From Macrostomum hystrix (Eukaryota > Platyhelminthes > Macrostomidae), in assembly GCA_950097015.1 (NCBI GenBank), contig CATNEN010000032.1, forward strand, positions 1,612,001-1,676,000: a DNA stretch of 64,000 nucleotides, in the 5' to 3' direction. Every line of letters begins with the position of its first letter. The first letter of the stretch is position 1. Positions 1 through 11,631 of this stretch are shown piece after piece. Position numbers and translations under genes: made by a program. The notes beneath the pieces were generated by a model. That model saw only the letters and a program-made list of their open reading frames with translations. It was not told where the DNA came from and ran no database searches.

Positions 1-201
1 CACATCATCTCACAGCTGCAGTGCAGCTTCAATTCTGCCTCACATCATCTCACAGCTGCAGTGCAGCTTCAATTCTGCATCACATCATCTCACAGCTGCA
101 GTGCAGCTTCAATTCTGCCTCACATCATCTCACAGCTGCAGTGCAGCTTCAATTCTGCATCACATCATCTCACAGCTGCAGTGCAGCTTCAATTCTGCCA
201 C
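1..201. repeat. 40-bp minisatellite, right end (copy A)
   Basis: Five units of 40 bp with core CACATCATCTCACAGCTGCA, alternating between two variants that differ at one base (CCT or CAT at the unit end). Same family as 8850-10025. Confidence 0.95.
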
Positions 202-717
202 ACCCATTTACTCGACTGGTTAAGCCCTACTCATCTTTCAGGAATAAATTTCGCAGAATTCCAGTCTCATTGCCGATGGTCGGATAACGGGTGGCGGATC
301 GGATGTATCTCCACTTCCCCTAGAAGCAGATCAGAGACCACACCCGGCAGATCAAAGCCATTGCGCCCAGCTTTGATTTCGGCTTGTGTTGCCAGGTTTT
401 TAGAAACTTCACTTCACTGCGGCTGGAAAGATCATTGCAGAAAAAAATTTATCGAACTGAAATAAAACCTCTTCATGAGCCAGCAGCTATTAATTCCTAC
501 CTGAAATTTTGAAATGTCCCACTAAAATAGTCCCGATTTTTTATTTTGGCCGTGGTTGTGATTTTTATACTCAAGCATGTCTAATGGATCTTTGGCGAGC
601 ATCTCAGGAACTATTTCTGTGAAATGAATAGCTTGGACAATGAGACTAGAAATTTGACAAGCAGTTTAAAATCGATTAGACACAAATATTATAATAGATT
701 AGATTAAATAAGACAGT

Positions 718-1135
718 GAGAATAGATAAGATAGTGAGAATAGATGAGACACTGAGAATAGATGAGACACTGAGAATAGATGAGAAAGTGAGAATAGATG
801 AGACACTGAGAATAGATGAGACAGTGAGAATGGATGAGACACTGAGAATAGATGAGAAAGTGAGAATAGATGAGACAGTGAGAATAGATGAGACACTGAG
901 AATAGATGAGAAAGTGAGAATAGATGAGACAGTGAGAATGGATGAGACACTGAGAATAGATGAGAAAGTGAGAATAGATGAGACACTGAGAATAGATGAG
1001 AAAGAGAATAGATGAGACACTGAGAATAGATGAGAAAGTGAGAATAAATGAGACACTGAGAATAGATGAGAAAGTGAGAACAGATAAGACACTGAGAATA
1101 GATAAGACACTGAGAATAGATGAGACAGTGAGAAT
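718..1135. repeat. 18-bp minisatellite (copy A)
   Basis: Unit GAGAATAGATGAGACACT with AAGTGA and CAGTGA variants, about 23 units, purine-rich on plus. It lies downstream of the PLD 3' end; the open frames over it are repeat artefacts. Confidence 0.95.
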
Positions 1136-1515
1136 AGATTAGATTAGATTTGACACCATGAGATTCGATACTGAGCTAGAGTCTAAGATCAGTTTGGACA
1201 CAGACAGGACCTAGAGACATAAAATCAGAGTTGAAATGCTGAATGCATTACAGGCTGTGTAGGAAGCCAACATTAAGCGAAAACGGCAGACAATATTTAT
1301 GTTTGATAGCAGTGGTAGAACAATTACTTGCCATTTCGCTGCATGTTAGTTTATATTTTTATAAGCAATTATAGCTGTCAATTCTAAGGTCCTGTCGGAT
1401 GGCAAGGGCAGCTAGGAAATAATAAAAAGCTTCTATTTAAAATTCTGGCGACTATAGCGACTCACGCAAGGTGGCCAAGCAAAAACTAGAAATTTGGCCA
1501 AGTCCTACGAAACAG

Positions 1516-1521
1516 TTTATT
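1516..1521 (-). terminator. Polyadenylation signal of truncated PLD copy A
   Basis: AATAAA on the minus strand, the duplicate of the signal at 11340. Confidence 0.5.
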
Positions 1522-1849
1522 TCAATAGGGAAATCTCATTGCTCATTGTGTGGCGCAGTCACATCCAGATGGCATTCCACAGTCTTGGCGCAACCTTCTT
1601 TGCCAGTCCAGCGCCGAGCATGCCGCCATACGTCTTGCTCAACTGCTCATGTTTTAGAAAATTTGTCGGGTGCTCAACTAGATGACCGCGAACCTTCTCC
1701 AGCTCCTTCAACGCCACAGCCGGGTCGCTCTGAGCCAATCCAGGCTCCTTAAGGAACTCCGAAAGCTGGGCGAAGGTCGTCGCGTTGTTTGGGTAGGTCC
1801 GGAACACCTGGTTGGCAGGGGTGGCACGCACAAAGGATAAAAGGGGTGG

Positions 1850-2752
1850 AGTAGTGTACGAGTACATTGGGTTGAGGAGCCCGGGCTCAGAAGACGGAAG
1901 GTCACAGAGAGAAGGGGTGGAGTAGTGTACATTGGGTTGAGGAGCCCGGGCTCAGAAGACGGAAGGCCAGAGAGAGAAGGCATGGAGTAGTGTACATTGG
2001 GTTGAGGAGGCCGGGCTCAGAAGACGGAAGGCCAGAGAGAGAAGGCATGGAGTAGTGTACATTGGGTTGAGGAGGCCGGGCTCAGACGACGGATGGTCAC
2101 AGAGAGAAGGGGTGGAGTAGTGTACATTGGGTTGAGGAGCCCGGGCTCAGACGACGGAAGGTCACAGAGAGAAGGGGTGGAGTAGTGTACATTGGGTTGA
2201 GGAGGCCGGGCTCAGAAGACGGAAGGCGAGATAGAGAAGGGTGGAGTAGTGTACATTGGGTTGAGGAGGCCGGGCTCAGAAGACGGAAGGCGAGATAGAG
2301 AAGGGTGGAGTAGTGTACATTGGGTTGAGGAGGCCGGGCTCAGAAGACGGAAGGCCAGAGAGAGAAGGCATGGAGTAGTGTACATTTGGTTGAGGAGGCC
2401 GGGCTCAGAAGACGGAAGGCCAGAGAGAGAAGGCATGGAGTAGTGTACATTTGGTTGAGGAGGCCGGGCTCAGAAGACGGAAGGCGAGATAGAGAAGGGT
2501 GGAGTAGTGTACATTGGGTTGAGGAGGCCGGGCTCAGAAGACGGAAGGCGAGATAGAGAAGGGTGGAGTAGTGTACATTGGGTTGAGGAGGCCGGGCTCA
2601 GAAGACGGAAGGCCAGAGAGAGAAGGCATGGAGTAGTGTACATTTGGTTGAGGAGGCCGGGCTCAGAAGACGGAAGGCGAGATAGAGAAGGGTGGAGTAG
2701 TGTACATTGGGTTGAGGAGGCCGGGCTCAGAAGACGAAAGGCCAGAGAGAGA
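1850..2752. repeat. 64-65 bp minisatellite in PLD intron 16 (copy A)
   Basis: About 14 units with spacing 64-65 bp, containing GTGTACATTGGGTTGAGGAG. It begins some 40 bp from the acceptor of PLD exon 17. Confidence 0.95.
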
Positions 2753-2794
2753 GAGAATAAAAATACAAATAATAGTTGCAGGAGGGTTGCGGGT

Positions 2795-2985
2795 AATCGC
2801 AAATCATTTGGTGACACTGGACCCGCAGCCAGTGAGGAGGCAATCTGTACATTTCGCTGACTCCTGAGTACACAGGCACACAAATACCGTACGCAGGCAC
2901 ACGCTCACACAGGTGTGTACATCTGCCTTGACTTTCTCAGTGCAGTGCAGTGCAGACTCTCACTGTGCCTTAGAGACGAGCTCAG
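2795..2985 (+). repeat. Dispersed repeat, copy 1 (in PLD copy A intron)
   Basis: Contains TTTGGTGACA then CGCAGCCAGTGAGGAGGCAA and, further on, CACAGGTGTGTACATCTG and GACTTTCTCA. The same blocks recur at 12620-12810, in part at 17063-17110 and at 44612-44780, always on plus and always intronic. The family is unknown to me; a retroelement end is possible. Confidence 0.6.
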
Positions 2986-3555
2986 GGACCTCGGTGCGAG
3001 AGGCAGACCCGTTAACCAAATGAGAATTTCCAGCGTGACCGATGCTTGAAGACAAAACACTCAAACTTGCTACTGAATTAGTTTTGACTGCTTAATTAAT
3101 GCGACACTTAAGCCTACAACTGACTTGAGAAAAAATATAGAATGAATGTCACAAAGAATGCTTCTGAACTGGGCTGCAATTCTACAGCTAGAACTTGGAG
3201 AAAACAAGAGTGCTCAATTCAGCAAATTGGGCTCTGCAAATTCGCTGATCGTAGCAAACTGGCAGATGTGACTGCGCATTAATTCCAGTCTGTTCGGCTG
3301 GGATTCGGTGCAATCAAGTTTATTGCCAACCAGTTTTGCACACACAACTTGCCAGACAGTGCTTCACAATGCTCACGTTACCAACAAATTCGAAGAATGA
3401 ATTCTTTTTCTAAACACTTTCATAAAATTCAATTCATCCAAAATCTTTCACGCTTAATTCAGCTACGTCAAACATATCGATAAAAGTTGTAACTAAATTT
3501 ATAAAATGCTCTATACGCATTATGTTAGCGATTTTGATTATGAAGTGCTCGTTTC
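2986..3555. other. Unique intronic sequence
   Basis: AT-rich non-coding sequence of PLD intron 16 with no open frame or recognisable element. It is duplicated at 12810-13379 with a handful of substitutions. Confidence 0.6.
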
Positions 3556-6500
3556 AGGGTGTTGATTGTCGGGTGTTGATTGTGGGGTGTTGATTGTCGG
3601 GTGTTGATTGTGGGGTGTTGATTGTCGGGTGCTGATTGTGGGGTGTTGATTGTCGGGTGTTGATTGTGGGTGTTGATTGTGGGGTGTTGATTGTGGGGTG
3701 TTGATTGTCGGGTGCTGATTGTGGGGTGTTGATTGTCGGGTGTTGATTGTGGGGTGTTGATTGTCGGGTGTTGATTGTGGGTGTTGATTGTGGGGTGTTG
3801 ATTGTGGGGTGTTGATTGGGGGGTGTTGATTGTGGGGTGTTGATTGTGGTGTGCTGATTGTGGGGTGCTGATCATGGGGTGTTGATTGTGGGGTGCTGAT
3901 TGTGTGTGTTGATTGTGGGGTGCTGATTGTGGGGTGCTGATCATGGGGTGTTGATTTTGGGTGTTGATTGTGGGGTGCTGATTGTGTGTGTTGATTGTGG
4001 GGTGCTGATTGTGGGGTGCTGATTGTGGGGTGCTGATTGTGGGGTGCTGATCATGGGGTGTTGATTTTGGGTGTTGATTGTGGGGTGCTGATTGTGGGGT
4101 GTTGATTGTGGGGTGCTGATTGTGGGGTGTTGATTGTGGGGTGTTGATTGTAGTGTGCTGATTGTGGGGTGCTGATCATGGGGTGTTGATTTTGGGTGTT
4201 GATTGTGGGGTGCTGATTGTGGGGTGCTGATTGTGGGGTGCTGATTGTGGGGTGTTGATTGTGGGGTGCTGATTGTGTGTGTTGATTTTGGGTGTTGATT
4301 GTGGGGTGCTGATTGTGTGTGTTGATTGTGGGGTGCTGATTGTGGGGTGCTGATTGTGGGGTGCTGATTGTGGGGTGCTGATCATGGGGTGTTGATTGTG
4401 GGGTGTTGATTGTCGGGTGCTGATTGTGGGGTGTTGATTGTCGGGTGTTGATTGTGGGTGTTGATTGTGGGGTGTTGATTGTGGGGTGTTGATTGTCGGG
4501 TGCTGATTGTGGGGTGTTGATTGTGGGTGTTGATTGTGGGGTGTTGATTGTGGGGTGTTGATTGGGGGGTGTTGATTGTGGGGTGTTGATTGTGGTGTGC
4601 TGATTGTGGGTGCTGATCATGGGGTGTTGATTGTGGGGTGCTGATTGTGTGTGTTGATTGTGGTGTGCTGATTGTGGGGTGCTGATCATGGGGTGTTGAT
4701 TTTGGGTGTTGATTGTGGGGTGCTGATTGTGTGTGTTGATTGTGGGGTGCCGATTGTGGGGTGCTGATTGTGGGGTGCTGATTGTGGGGTGCTGATCATG
4801 GGGTGTTGATTTTGGGTGTTGATTGTGGGGTGCTGATTGTGGGGTGTTGATTGTGGGGTGCTGATTGTGGGGTGTTGATTGTGGGGTGTTGATTGTAGTG
4901 TGCTGATTGTGGGGTGCTGATCATGGGGTGTTGATTTTGGGTGTTGATTGTGGGGTGCTGATTGTGGGGTGTTGATTGTGGGGTGCTGATTGTGGGGTGT
5001 TGATTGTGGGGTGCTGATTGTGTGTGTTGATTTTGGGTGTTGATTGTGGGGTGCTGATTGTGTGTGTTGATTGTGGGGTGCTGATTGTGGGGTGCTGATT
5101 GTGGGGTGCTGATTGTGGGGTGCTGATCATGGGGTGTTGATTTTGGGTGTTGATTGTGGGGTGCTGATTGTGGGGTGTTGATTGTGGGGTGTTGATTGTG
5201 GGGTGTTGATTGTGGTGTGCTGATTGTTGGGTGCTGATCATGGGGTGTTGATTTTGGGTGTTGATTGTGGGGTGCTGATTGTGGGGTGTTGATTGTGGGG
5301 TGCTGATTGTGGGGTGTTGATTGTGGGGTGCTGATTGTGGGGTGCTGATTGTGGGGTGTTGATTGTTTGGTTCTATTGTGGGGTGTTGATTGTTGGGTTC
5401 TATTGTGGGGTGTTGATTGTTGGGTTCTATTGTGGGGTGCTGATTATGGGGTGCTGATTGTGGGGTGTTGATTGTGGGGTGCTGATTGTGGGGTGTTGAT
5501 TGTGGGGTGTTGATTGTCGGGTGTTGATTGTGGGGTGTTGATTGTCGGGTGTTGATTGTGGGTGTTGATTGTGGGGTGTTGATTGTGGGGTGTTGATTGG
5601 GGGGTGTTGATTGTGGGGTGTTGATTGTGGTGTGCTGATTGTGGGGTGCTGATCATGAGGTGTTGATTTTGGGTGTTGATTGTGGGGTGCTGATTGTGTG
5701 TGTTGATTGTGGGGTGCTGATTGTGGGGTGCTGATTGTGTGTGTTGATTGTGGGGTGCTGATTGTGGGGTGCTGATCATGGGGTGTTGATTTTGGGTGTT
5801 GATTGTGGGGTGCTGATTGTGTGTGTTGATTGTGGGGTGCTGATTGTGGGGTGCTGATTGTGTGTGTTGATTGTGGGGTGCTGATTGTGGGGTGCTGATT
5901 GTGTGTGTTGATTGTGGGGTGTTGATTGTGGGGTGCTGATTGTGGGGTGTTGATTGTGGGGTGTTGATTGTCGGGTGTTGATTGTGGGGTGTTGATTGTC
6001 GGGTGTTGATTGTGGGTGTTGATTGTGGGGTGTTGATTGTGGGGTGTTGATTGTGGGGTGCTGATTGTGGGGTGTTGATTGTGGTGTGCTGATTGTGGGG
6101 TGCTGATCATGAGGTGTTGATTTTGGGTGTTGATTGTGGGGGTGCTGATTGTGTGTGTTGATTGTGGGGTGCTGATTGTGGGGTGCTGATTGTGTGTGTT
6201 GATTGTGGGGTGCTGATTGTGGGGTGCTGATTGTGGGGTGCTGATTGTGGGGTGCTGATCATGGGGTGTTGATTTTGGGTGTTGATTGTGGGGTGCTGAT
6301 TGTGGGGTGTTGATTGTGGGGTGCTGATTGTGGGGTGTTGATTGTGGGGTGTTGATTGTAGTGTGCTGATTGTGGGGTGCTGATCATGGGGTGTTGATTT
6401 TGGGTGTTGATTGTGGGGTGCTGATTGTGGGGTGTTGATTGTGGGGTGCTGATTGTGGGGTGTTGATTGTGGGGTGCTGATTGTGTGTGTTGATTTTGGG

Positions 6501-7030
6501 TGTTGATTGTGGGGTGCTGATTGTGTGTGTTGATTGTGGGGTGCTGATTGTGGGTGTTGATTGTGGGGTGCTGATTGTGGGGTGCTAATTGTGGGGTGTT
6601 GATTTTGGGTGTTGATTGTGGGGTGCTGATTGTGGGGTGTTGATTGTGGGGTGTTGATTGTGGGGTGTTGATTGTGGTGTGCTGATTGTGGGGTGCTGAT
6701 CATGGGGTGTTGATTTTGGGTGTTGATTGTGGGGTGCTGATTGTGGGGTGTTGATTGTGGGGTGCTGATTGTGGGGTGCTGATTGTGGGGTGCTGATTGT
6801 GGGGTGCTGATTGTGGGGTGTTGATTGTTTGGTTCTATTGTGGGGTGTTGATTGTTGGGTTCTATTGTGGGGTGTTGATTGTTGGGTTCTATTGTGGGGT
6901 GCTGATTATGGGGTGCTGATTGTGGGGTGTTGATTGTGGGGTGCTGATTGTGGGGTGCTGATTGTGGGGTGCTGATTGTGGGGTGTTGATTGTGAGGTGT
7001 TGATTGTGGGGTGTTGATTGTGGGGTGTTC
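3556..7030. repeat. 15-bp G-rich minisatellite in PLD intron 16 (copy A, 3.5 kb)
   Basis: Unit GGTGTTGATTGTGGG with GCTGATTG, GATCATGG, TTTTGGG and TGTGTG variants, about 230 units. It shows higher-order structure: a TTTGGTTCTATTGTGG block at 5366 recurs at 6828, some 1.46 kb later. All long minus-strand frames here (TPQSTPHNQHP type) are artefacts of a period divisible by three. Confidence 0.97.
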
Positions 7031-7667
7031 ATTTATGGGAATTTCAGTGGGTGTGGGCTGTCAGGTGTTGAATAATAAAAGATCCCAGAGGAGCCCATGG
7101 ATTTGACAGGTGTGTCACGGGCGAACCTTCTCGTAGATTAGCCTATTCCTGCGCGCAGTGCCAATCCAGGCCCTGTTGAACACGGCATCCGATGTTGGAT
7201 CGTTCAGCAGCAATCCACTCGCTTCGTCATTGTCTAGAACATTCTTCGCTGATGAAGCTGACGACAACTCTGATTTCCCCTTATTCGCTACCCTGGCAGC
7301 TTCGGCGGCGGAGGTGGCAGCGGCGGTGACGCCCAGGTGTTCGCGCATCAGGTACCGACGCAGCGATCCGGCGAAGCGGCCCACCTGAACTCGACCGGCC
7401 TGCCACATGGCCGGGCGCAGGTCGCTGCCCATGTCCTCGAATAGTCCGGCCAGCTCCGAGTCGCAGCTGCCGAGCAATGAGCGATCGTTGATATTCGCTG
7501 AGCCGATGATGCAGAGCCTGTCGTCGGCTATGATTAGTTTGCTGTGCACGTAAACCTGCTCAGTTACCAGCTGACCCGATGGGAGGCGGCCCCAGTTGCG
7601 GAGGGAGCACACAGACACGTACCTGGAGACATTGAATTAGTAAGATTTGACATTGCTGCAGGGTGGA

Positions 7668-8150
7668 TGGGAGATTCCCAGAAGATTCTCGGGAGATTCC
7701 CAGAAGATTCTCGGGAGATTCCCAGAGGATTCTCGTGAGATTCCCAGAAGATTTCTCAGGAGATTCCCAGAAGATTTCTCGTGAGATTCCCAGAAGATTC
7801 TCGTGAGATTCCCAGAAGATTCTCGGGAGATTCCTAGAGGATTCTCGGGAGATTCCCAGAGGATTCTCGGGAGATTCCCAGAAGATTCTCGGGAGATTCC
7901 CAGAGGATTCTCGTGAGATTCCCAGAAGATTCTCGGGAGATTCTTAGAAGATTCTCGGGAGATTCCCAGAGGATTCTCGGGAGATTCCCAGAGGATTCTC
8001 GTGAGATTCCCAGAAGATTCTCGGGAGATTCTTAGAAGATTCTCGGGAGATTCCCAGAAGATCCTCGGGAGATTCCCAGAAGATTCTCGTGAGATTCCCA
8101 GAAGATTCTCGGGAGATTCCCAGAAGATTCTCGTGAGATTCCCTTGCCAG
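7668..8150. repeat. 22-bp minisatellite in PLD intron 15 (copy A)
   Basis: About 22 units with core GGGAGATTCCCAGAAGATTC, in the intron between the ENQFF and HKD2 exons. Copy B has only about 9 units. Confidence 0.95.
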
Positions 8151-8849
8151 GAGATTTATGGCAGAAAAAATAGTTATCTTTCAGCTCACCTGCTCGGATC
8201 AATGTCCAACTCGTGCAGCCGGTCAAACAGTGAGGCGCCACCTCTAAACAGAGACGAGTACTCGTGATGCAGCACCATGAGTACCGGTGCGGACAGCACG
8301 CCGGACTGGACCTCCTCGCAGGTGAACAGTGGCAGCGCTGGCAGTACTAAATATAGTCGAAAAGGGTGGCCTTTCTGATGCATCTCAACGATCTTGCGGA
8401 AGAGCAGCCAGCAGAGATTGTTCTGCACCGATATCCCGTCAGTAGTGCTCGTATTTGAGAATCGACCTCCGGGCAGGCAGCAGGAGATGAAGAACTGGTT
8501 CTCAATGTACAGGTAGTGCTGGGCCCTGCAAATCACGTGCTCATAGGCTTGTCGAATGCTGCTCTCGGTTGGCGACAGTCCGCCAGACCAGAAGCCGAGG
8601 CTGCGCAGGATTTGCACCTGACAGCTGGACGGCGGCGCCAGCCAGCGCTTCGCCTTCACCCGAGGCTGCGCGCTCCGGCCTAGGTCGCCGGTGACTGCGT
8701 GGTCGCCGCAAAAGACAACGCCGACTCTGGCGACATCCTCTTCGTCAGTCTCTTTATTCTTGGTGTCATCTTTGAACTGCACGGACAACTGGCGGCACTG
8801 CTGAAGCTCGGAGCTCGGCTCGGAATTGTTCAGATTAACCAATTTAATC

Positions 8850-10025
8850 AATTCTCCATCACATCATCTCACAGCTTCACCTCTGCATCACATCATCTCA
8901 CAGCTGCAGTATACAGCTTCAATTCTCCATCACATCATCTCACAGCTTCACCTCTGCATCACATCATCTCACAGCTGCAGTATACAGCTTCAATTCTGCA
9001 TCACATCATCTCACAGCTGCAGTGCAGCTTCAATTCTGCCTCACATCATCTCACAGCTGCAGTGCAGCTTCAATTCTGCATCACATCATCTCACAGCTGC
9101 AGTGCAGCTTCAATTCTGCCTCACATCATCTCACAGCTGCAGTGCAGCTTCAATTCTGCATCACATCATCTCACAGCTGCAGTATACAGCTTCAATTCTC
9201 CATCACATCATCTCACAGCTGCAGTATACAGCTTCAATTCTCCATCACATCATCTCACAGCTGAAGTATACAGCTTCAATTCTGCATCACATCATCTCAC
9301 AGCTACAGTATACAGCTTCACCTCTGCATCACATCATCTCACAGCTGCAGTATACAGCTTCAATTCTCCATCACATCATCTCACAGCTTCACCTCTGCAT
9401 CACATCATCTCACAGCTGCAGTGCAGCTTCAATTCTGCCTGACATCATCTCACAGCTGCAGTGCAGCTTCAATTCTGCCTCACATCATCTCACAGCTTCA
9501 CCTCTGCATCACATCATCTCACAGCTACAGTATACAGCTTCACCTCTGCATCACATCATCTCACAGCTGCAGTATACAGCTTCAATTCTCCATCACATCA
9601 TCTCACAGCTTCACCTCTGCATCACATCATCTCACAGCTGCAGTATACAGCTTCAATTCTGCATCACATCATCTCACAGCTGCAGTGCAGCTTCAATTCT
9701 GCCTCACATCATCTCACAGCTGCAGTGCAGCTTCAATTCTGCATCACATCATCTCACAGCTGCAGTGCAGCTTCAATTCTGCCTCACATCATCTCACAGC
9801 TGCAGTGCAGCTTCAATTCTGCATCACATCATCTCACAGCTGCAGTGCAGCTTCAATTCTGCCTCACATCATCTCACAGCTGCAGTGCAGCTTCAATTCT
9901 GCATCACATCATCTCACAGCTGCAGTGCAGCTTCAATTCTGCCTCACATCATCTCACAGCTGCAGTGCAGCTTCAATTCTGCATCACATCATCTCACAGC
10001 TGCAGTGCAGCTTCAATTCTGCCAC
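8850..10025. repeat. 40-bp minisatellite (copy B side), variable units
   Basis: Three unit types of about 40, 42 and 29 bp share CACATCATCTCACAGCT. The left half mixes types; the right half is a regular two-variant 40-bp alternation. It forms the junction between the two segmental copies. Confidence 0.95.
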
Positions 10026-10542
10026 ACCCATTTACTCGACTGGTTAAGCCCTACTCATCTTTCAGGAATAAATTTCGCAGAATTCCAGTCTCATTGCCGA
10101 TGGTCGGATAACGGGTGGCGGATCGGATGTATCTCCACTTCCCCTAGAAGCAGATCAGAGACCACACCCGGCAGATCAAAGCCATTGCGCCCAGCTTTGA
10201 TTTCGGCTTGTGTTGCCAGGTTTTTAGAAACTTCACTTCACTGCGGCTGGAAAGATCATTGCAGAAAAAAATTTATCGAACTGAAATAAAACCTCTTCAT
10301 GAGCCAGCAGCTATTAATTCCTACCTGAAATTTTGAAATGTCCCACTAAAATAGTCCCGATTTTTTATTTTGGCCGTGGTTGTGATTTTTTATACTCAAG
10401 CATGTCTAATGGATCTTTGGCGAGCATCTCAGGAACTATTTCTGTGAAATGAATAGCTTGGACAATGAGACTAGAAATTTGACAAGCAGTTTAAAATCGA
10501 TTAGACACAAATATTATAATAGATTAGATTAAATAAGACAGT

Positions 10543-10960
10543 GAGAATAGATAAGATAGTGAGAATAGATGAGACACTGAGAATAGATGAGACACTGAGA
10601 ATAGATGAGAAAGTGAGAATAGATGAGACACTGAGAATAGATGAGACAGTGAGAATGGATGAGACACTGAGAATAGATGAGAAAGTGAGAATAGATGAGA
10701 CAGTGAGAATAGATGAGACACTGAGAATAGATGAGAAAGTGAGAATAGATGAGACAGTGAGAATGGATGAGACACTGAGAATAGATGAGAAAGTGAGAAT
10801 AGATGAGACACTGAGAATAGATGAGAAAGAGAATAGATGAGACACTGAGAATAGATGAGAAAGTGAGAATAAATGAGACACTGAGAATAGATGAGAAAGT
10901 GAGAACAGATAAGACACTGAGAATAGATAAGACACTGAGAATAGATGAGACAGTGAGAAT
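10543..10960. repeat. 18-bp minisatellite (copy B)
   Basis: Same as 718-1135 with the same number of units, so this array did not change length after duplication. Confidence 0.95.
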
Positions 10961-11339
10961 AGATTAGATTAGATTTGACACCATGAGATTCGATACTGAG
11001 CTAGAGTCTAAGATCAGTTTGGACACAGACAGGACCTAGAGACATAAAATCAGAGTTGAAATGCTGAATGCATTACAGGCTGTGTAGGAAGCCAACATTA
11101 AGCGAAAACGGCAGACAATATTTATGTTTGATAGCAGTGGTAGAACAATTACTTGCCATTTCGCTGCATGTTAGTTTATATTTTTATAAGCAATTATAGC
11201 TGTCAATTCTAAGGTCCTGTCGGATGGCAAGGGCAGCTAGGAAATAATAAAAGCTTCTATTTAAAATTCTGGCGACTATAGCGACTCACGCAAGGTGGCC
11301 AAGCAAAAACTAGAAATTTGGCCAAGTCCTACGAAACAG

Positions 11340-11345
11340 TTTATT
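11340..11345 (-). terminator. Polyadenylation signal of PLD
   Basis: AATAAA on the minus strand about 40 bases past the PLD stop. It is preserved in the duplicated copy at 1516-1521. Confidence 0.6.
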
Positions 11346-11382
11346 TCAATAGGGAAATCTCATTGCTCATTGTGTGGCGCAG

Positions 11383-11631
11383 TCACATCCAGATGGCATT
11401 CCACAGTCTTGGCGCAACCTTCTTTGCCAGTCCAGCGCCGAGCATGCCGCCATACGTCTTGCTCAACTGCTCATGTTTTAGAAAATTTGTCGGGTGCTCA
11501 ACTAGATGACCGCGAACCTTCTCCAGCTCCTTCAACGCCACAGCCGGGTCGCTCTGAGCCAATCCAGGCTCCTTAAGGAACTCCGAAAGCTGGGCGAAGG
11601 TCGTCGCGTTGTTTGGGTAGGTCCGGAACAC
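11383..11631 (-). CDS. PLD: PLD exon 17 (C-terminal block and stop)
   Basis: Acceptor CTGCCAACCAG. It reads VFRTYPNNATTFAQLSEF then LEKVRGHLVEHPTNFL, matching the VFR...IRGFLVQFPFYFL C-terminus of PLD1, and stops at TGA 11383-11385. The usual EVWT-type terminus is not present; the protein ends WNAIWM. Confidence 0.9.
   Translation of the reverse strand: MFRTYPNNATTFAQLSEFLKEPGLAQSDPAVALKELEKVRGHLVEHPTNFLKHEQLSKTYGGMLGAGLAKKVAPRLWNAIWM

Larger units (their letters stand above)
1..8845. repeat. Segmental tandem duplication, copy A
   Basis: Position 1 pairs with 9826 and 8845 with 16659. The unique sequence is nearly identical, with scattered substitutions and 1-base indels (for example at 563 and 1424). 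Copy A is about 2 kb longer because two internal arrays (3556-7030 and 7668-8150) are larger. Its left edge lies outside the window. Confidence 0.9.
1559..8845 (-). pseudogene. 5'-truncated duplicate of PLD 3' end (copy A)
   Basis: Duplicates of the last three PLD exons: 8190-8845 (partial exon 15), 7127-7622 (exon 16 with HKD2) and 1559-1807 (exon 17 and stop). Identity to copy B is very high. Differences I saw in coding parts include 8696 (His for Arg), a synonymous change at 8384, a synonymous change at 7516 and a final-codon change beyond the exon 16 donor. The upstream end is cut inside exon 15 at 8845, where minisatellite replaces the exon; no ATG in frame precedes the break. It lacks PX, PH and HKD1, so it cannot make an active PLD by itself. 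An assembly duplication is the main alternative to a real event. Confidence 0.85.
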
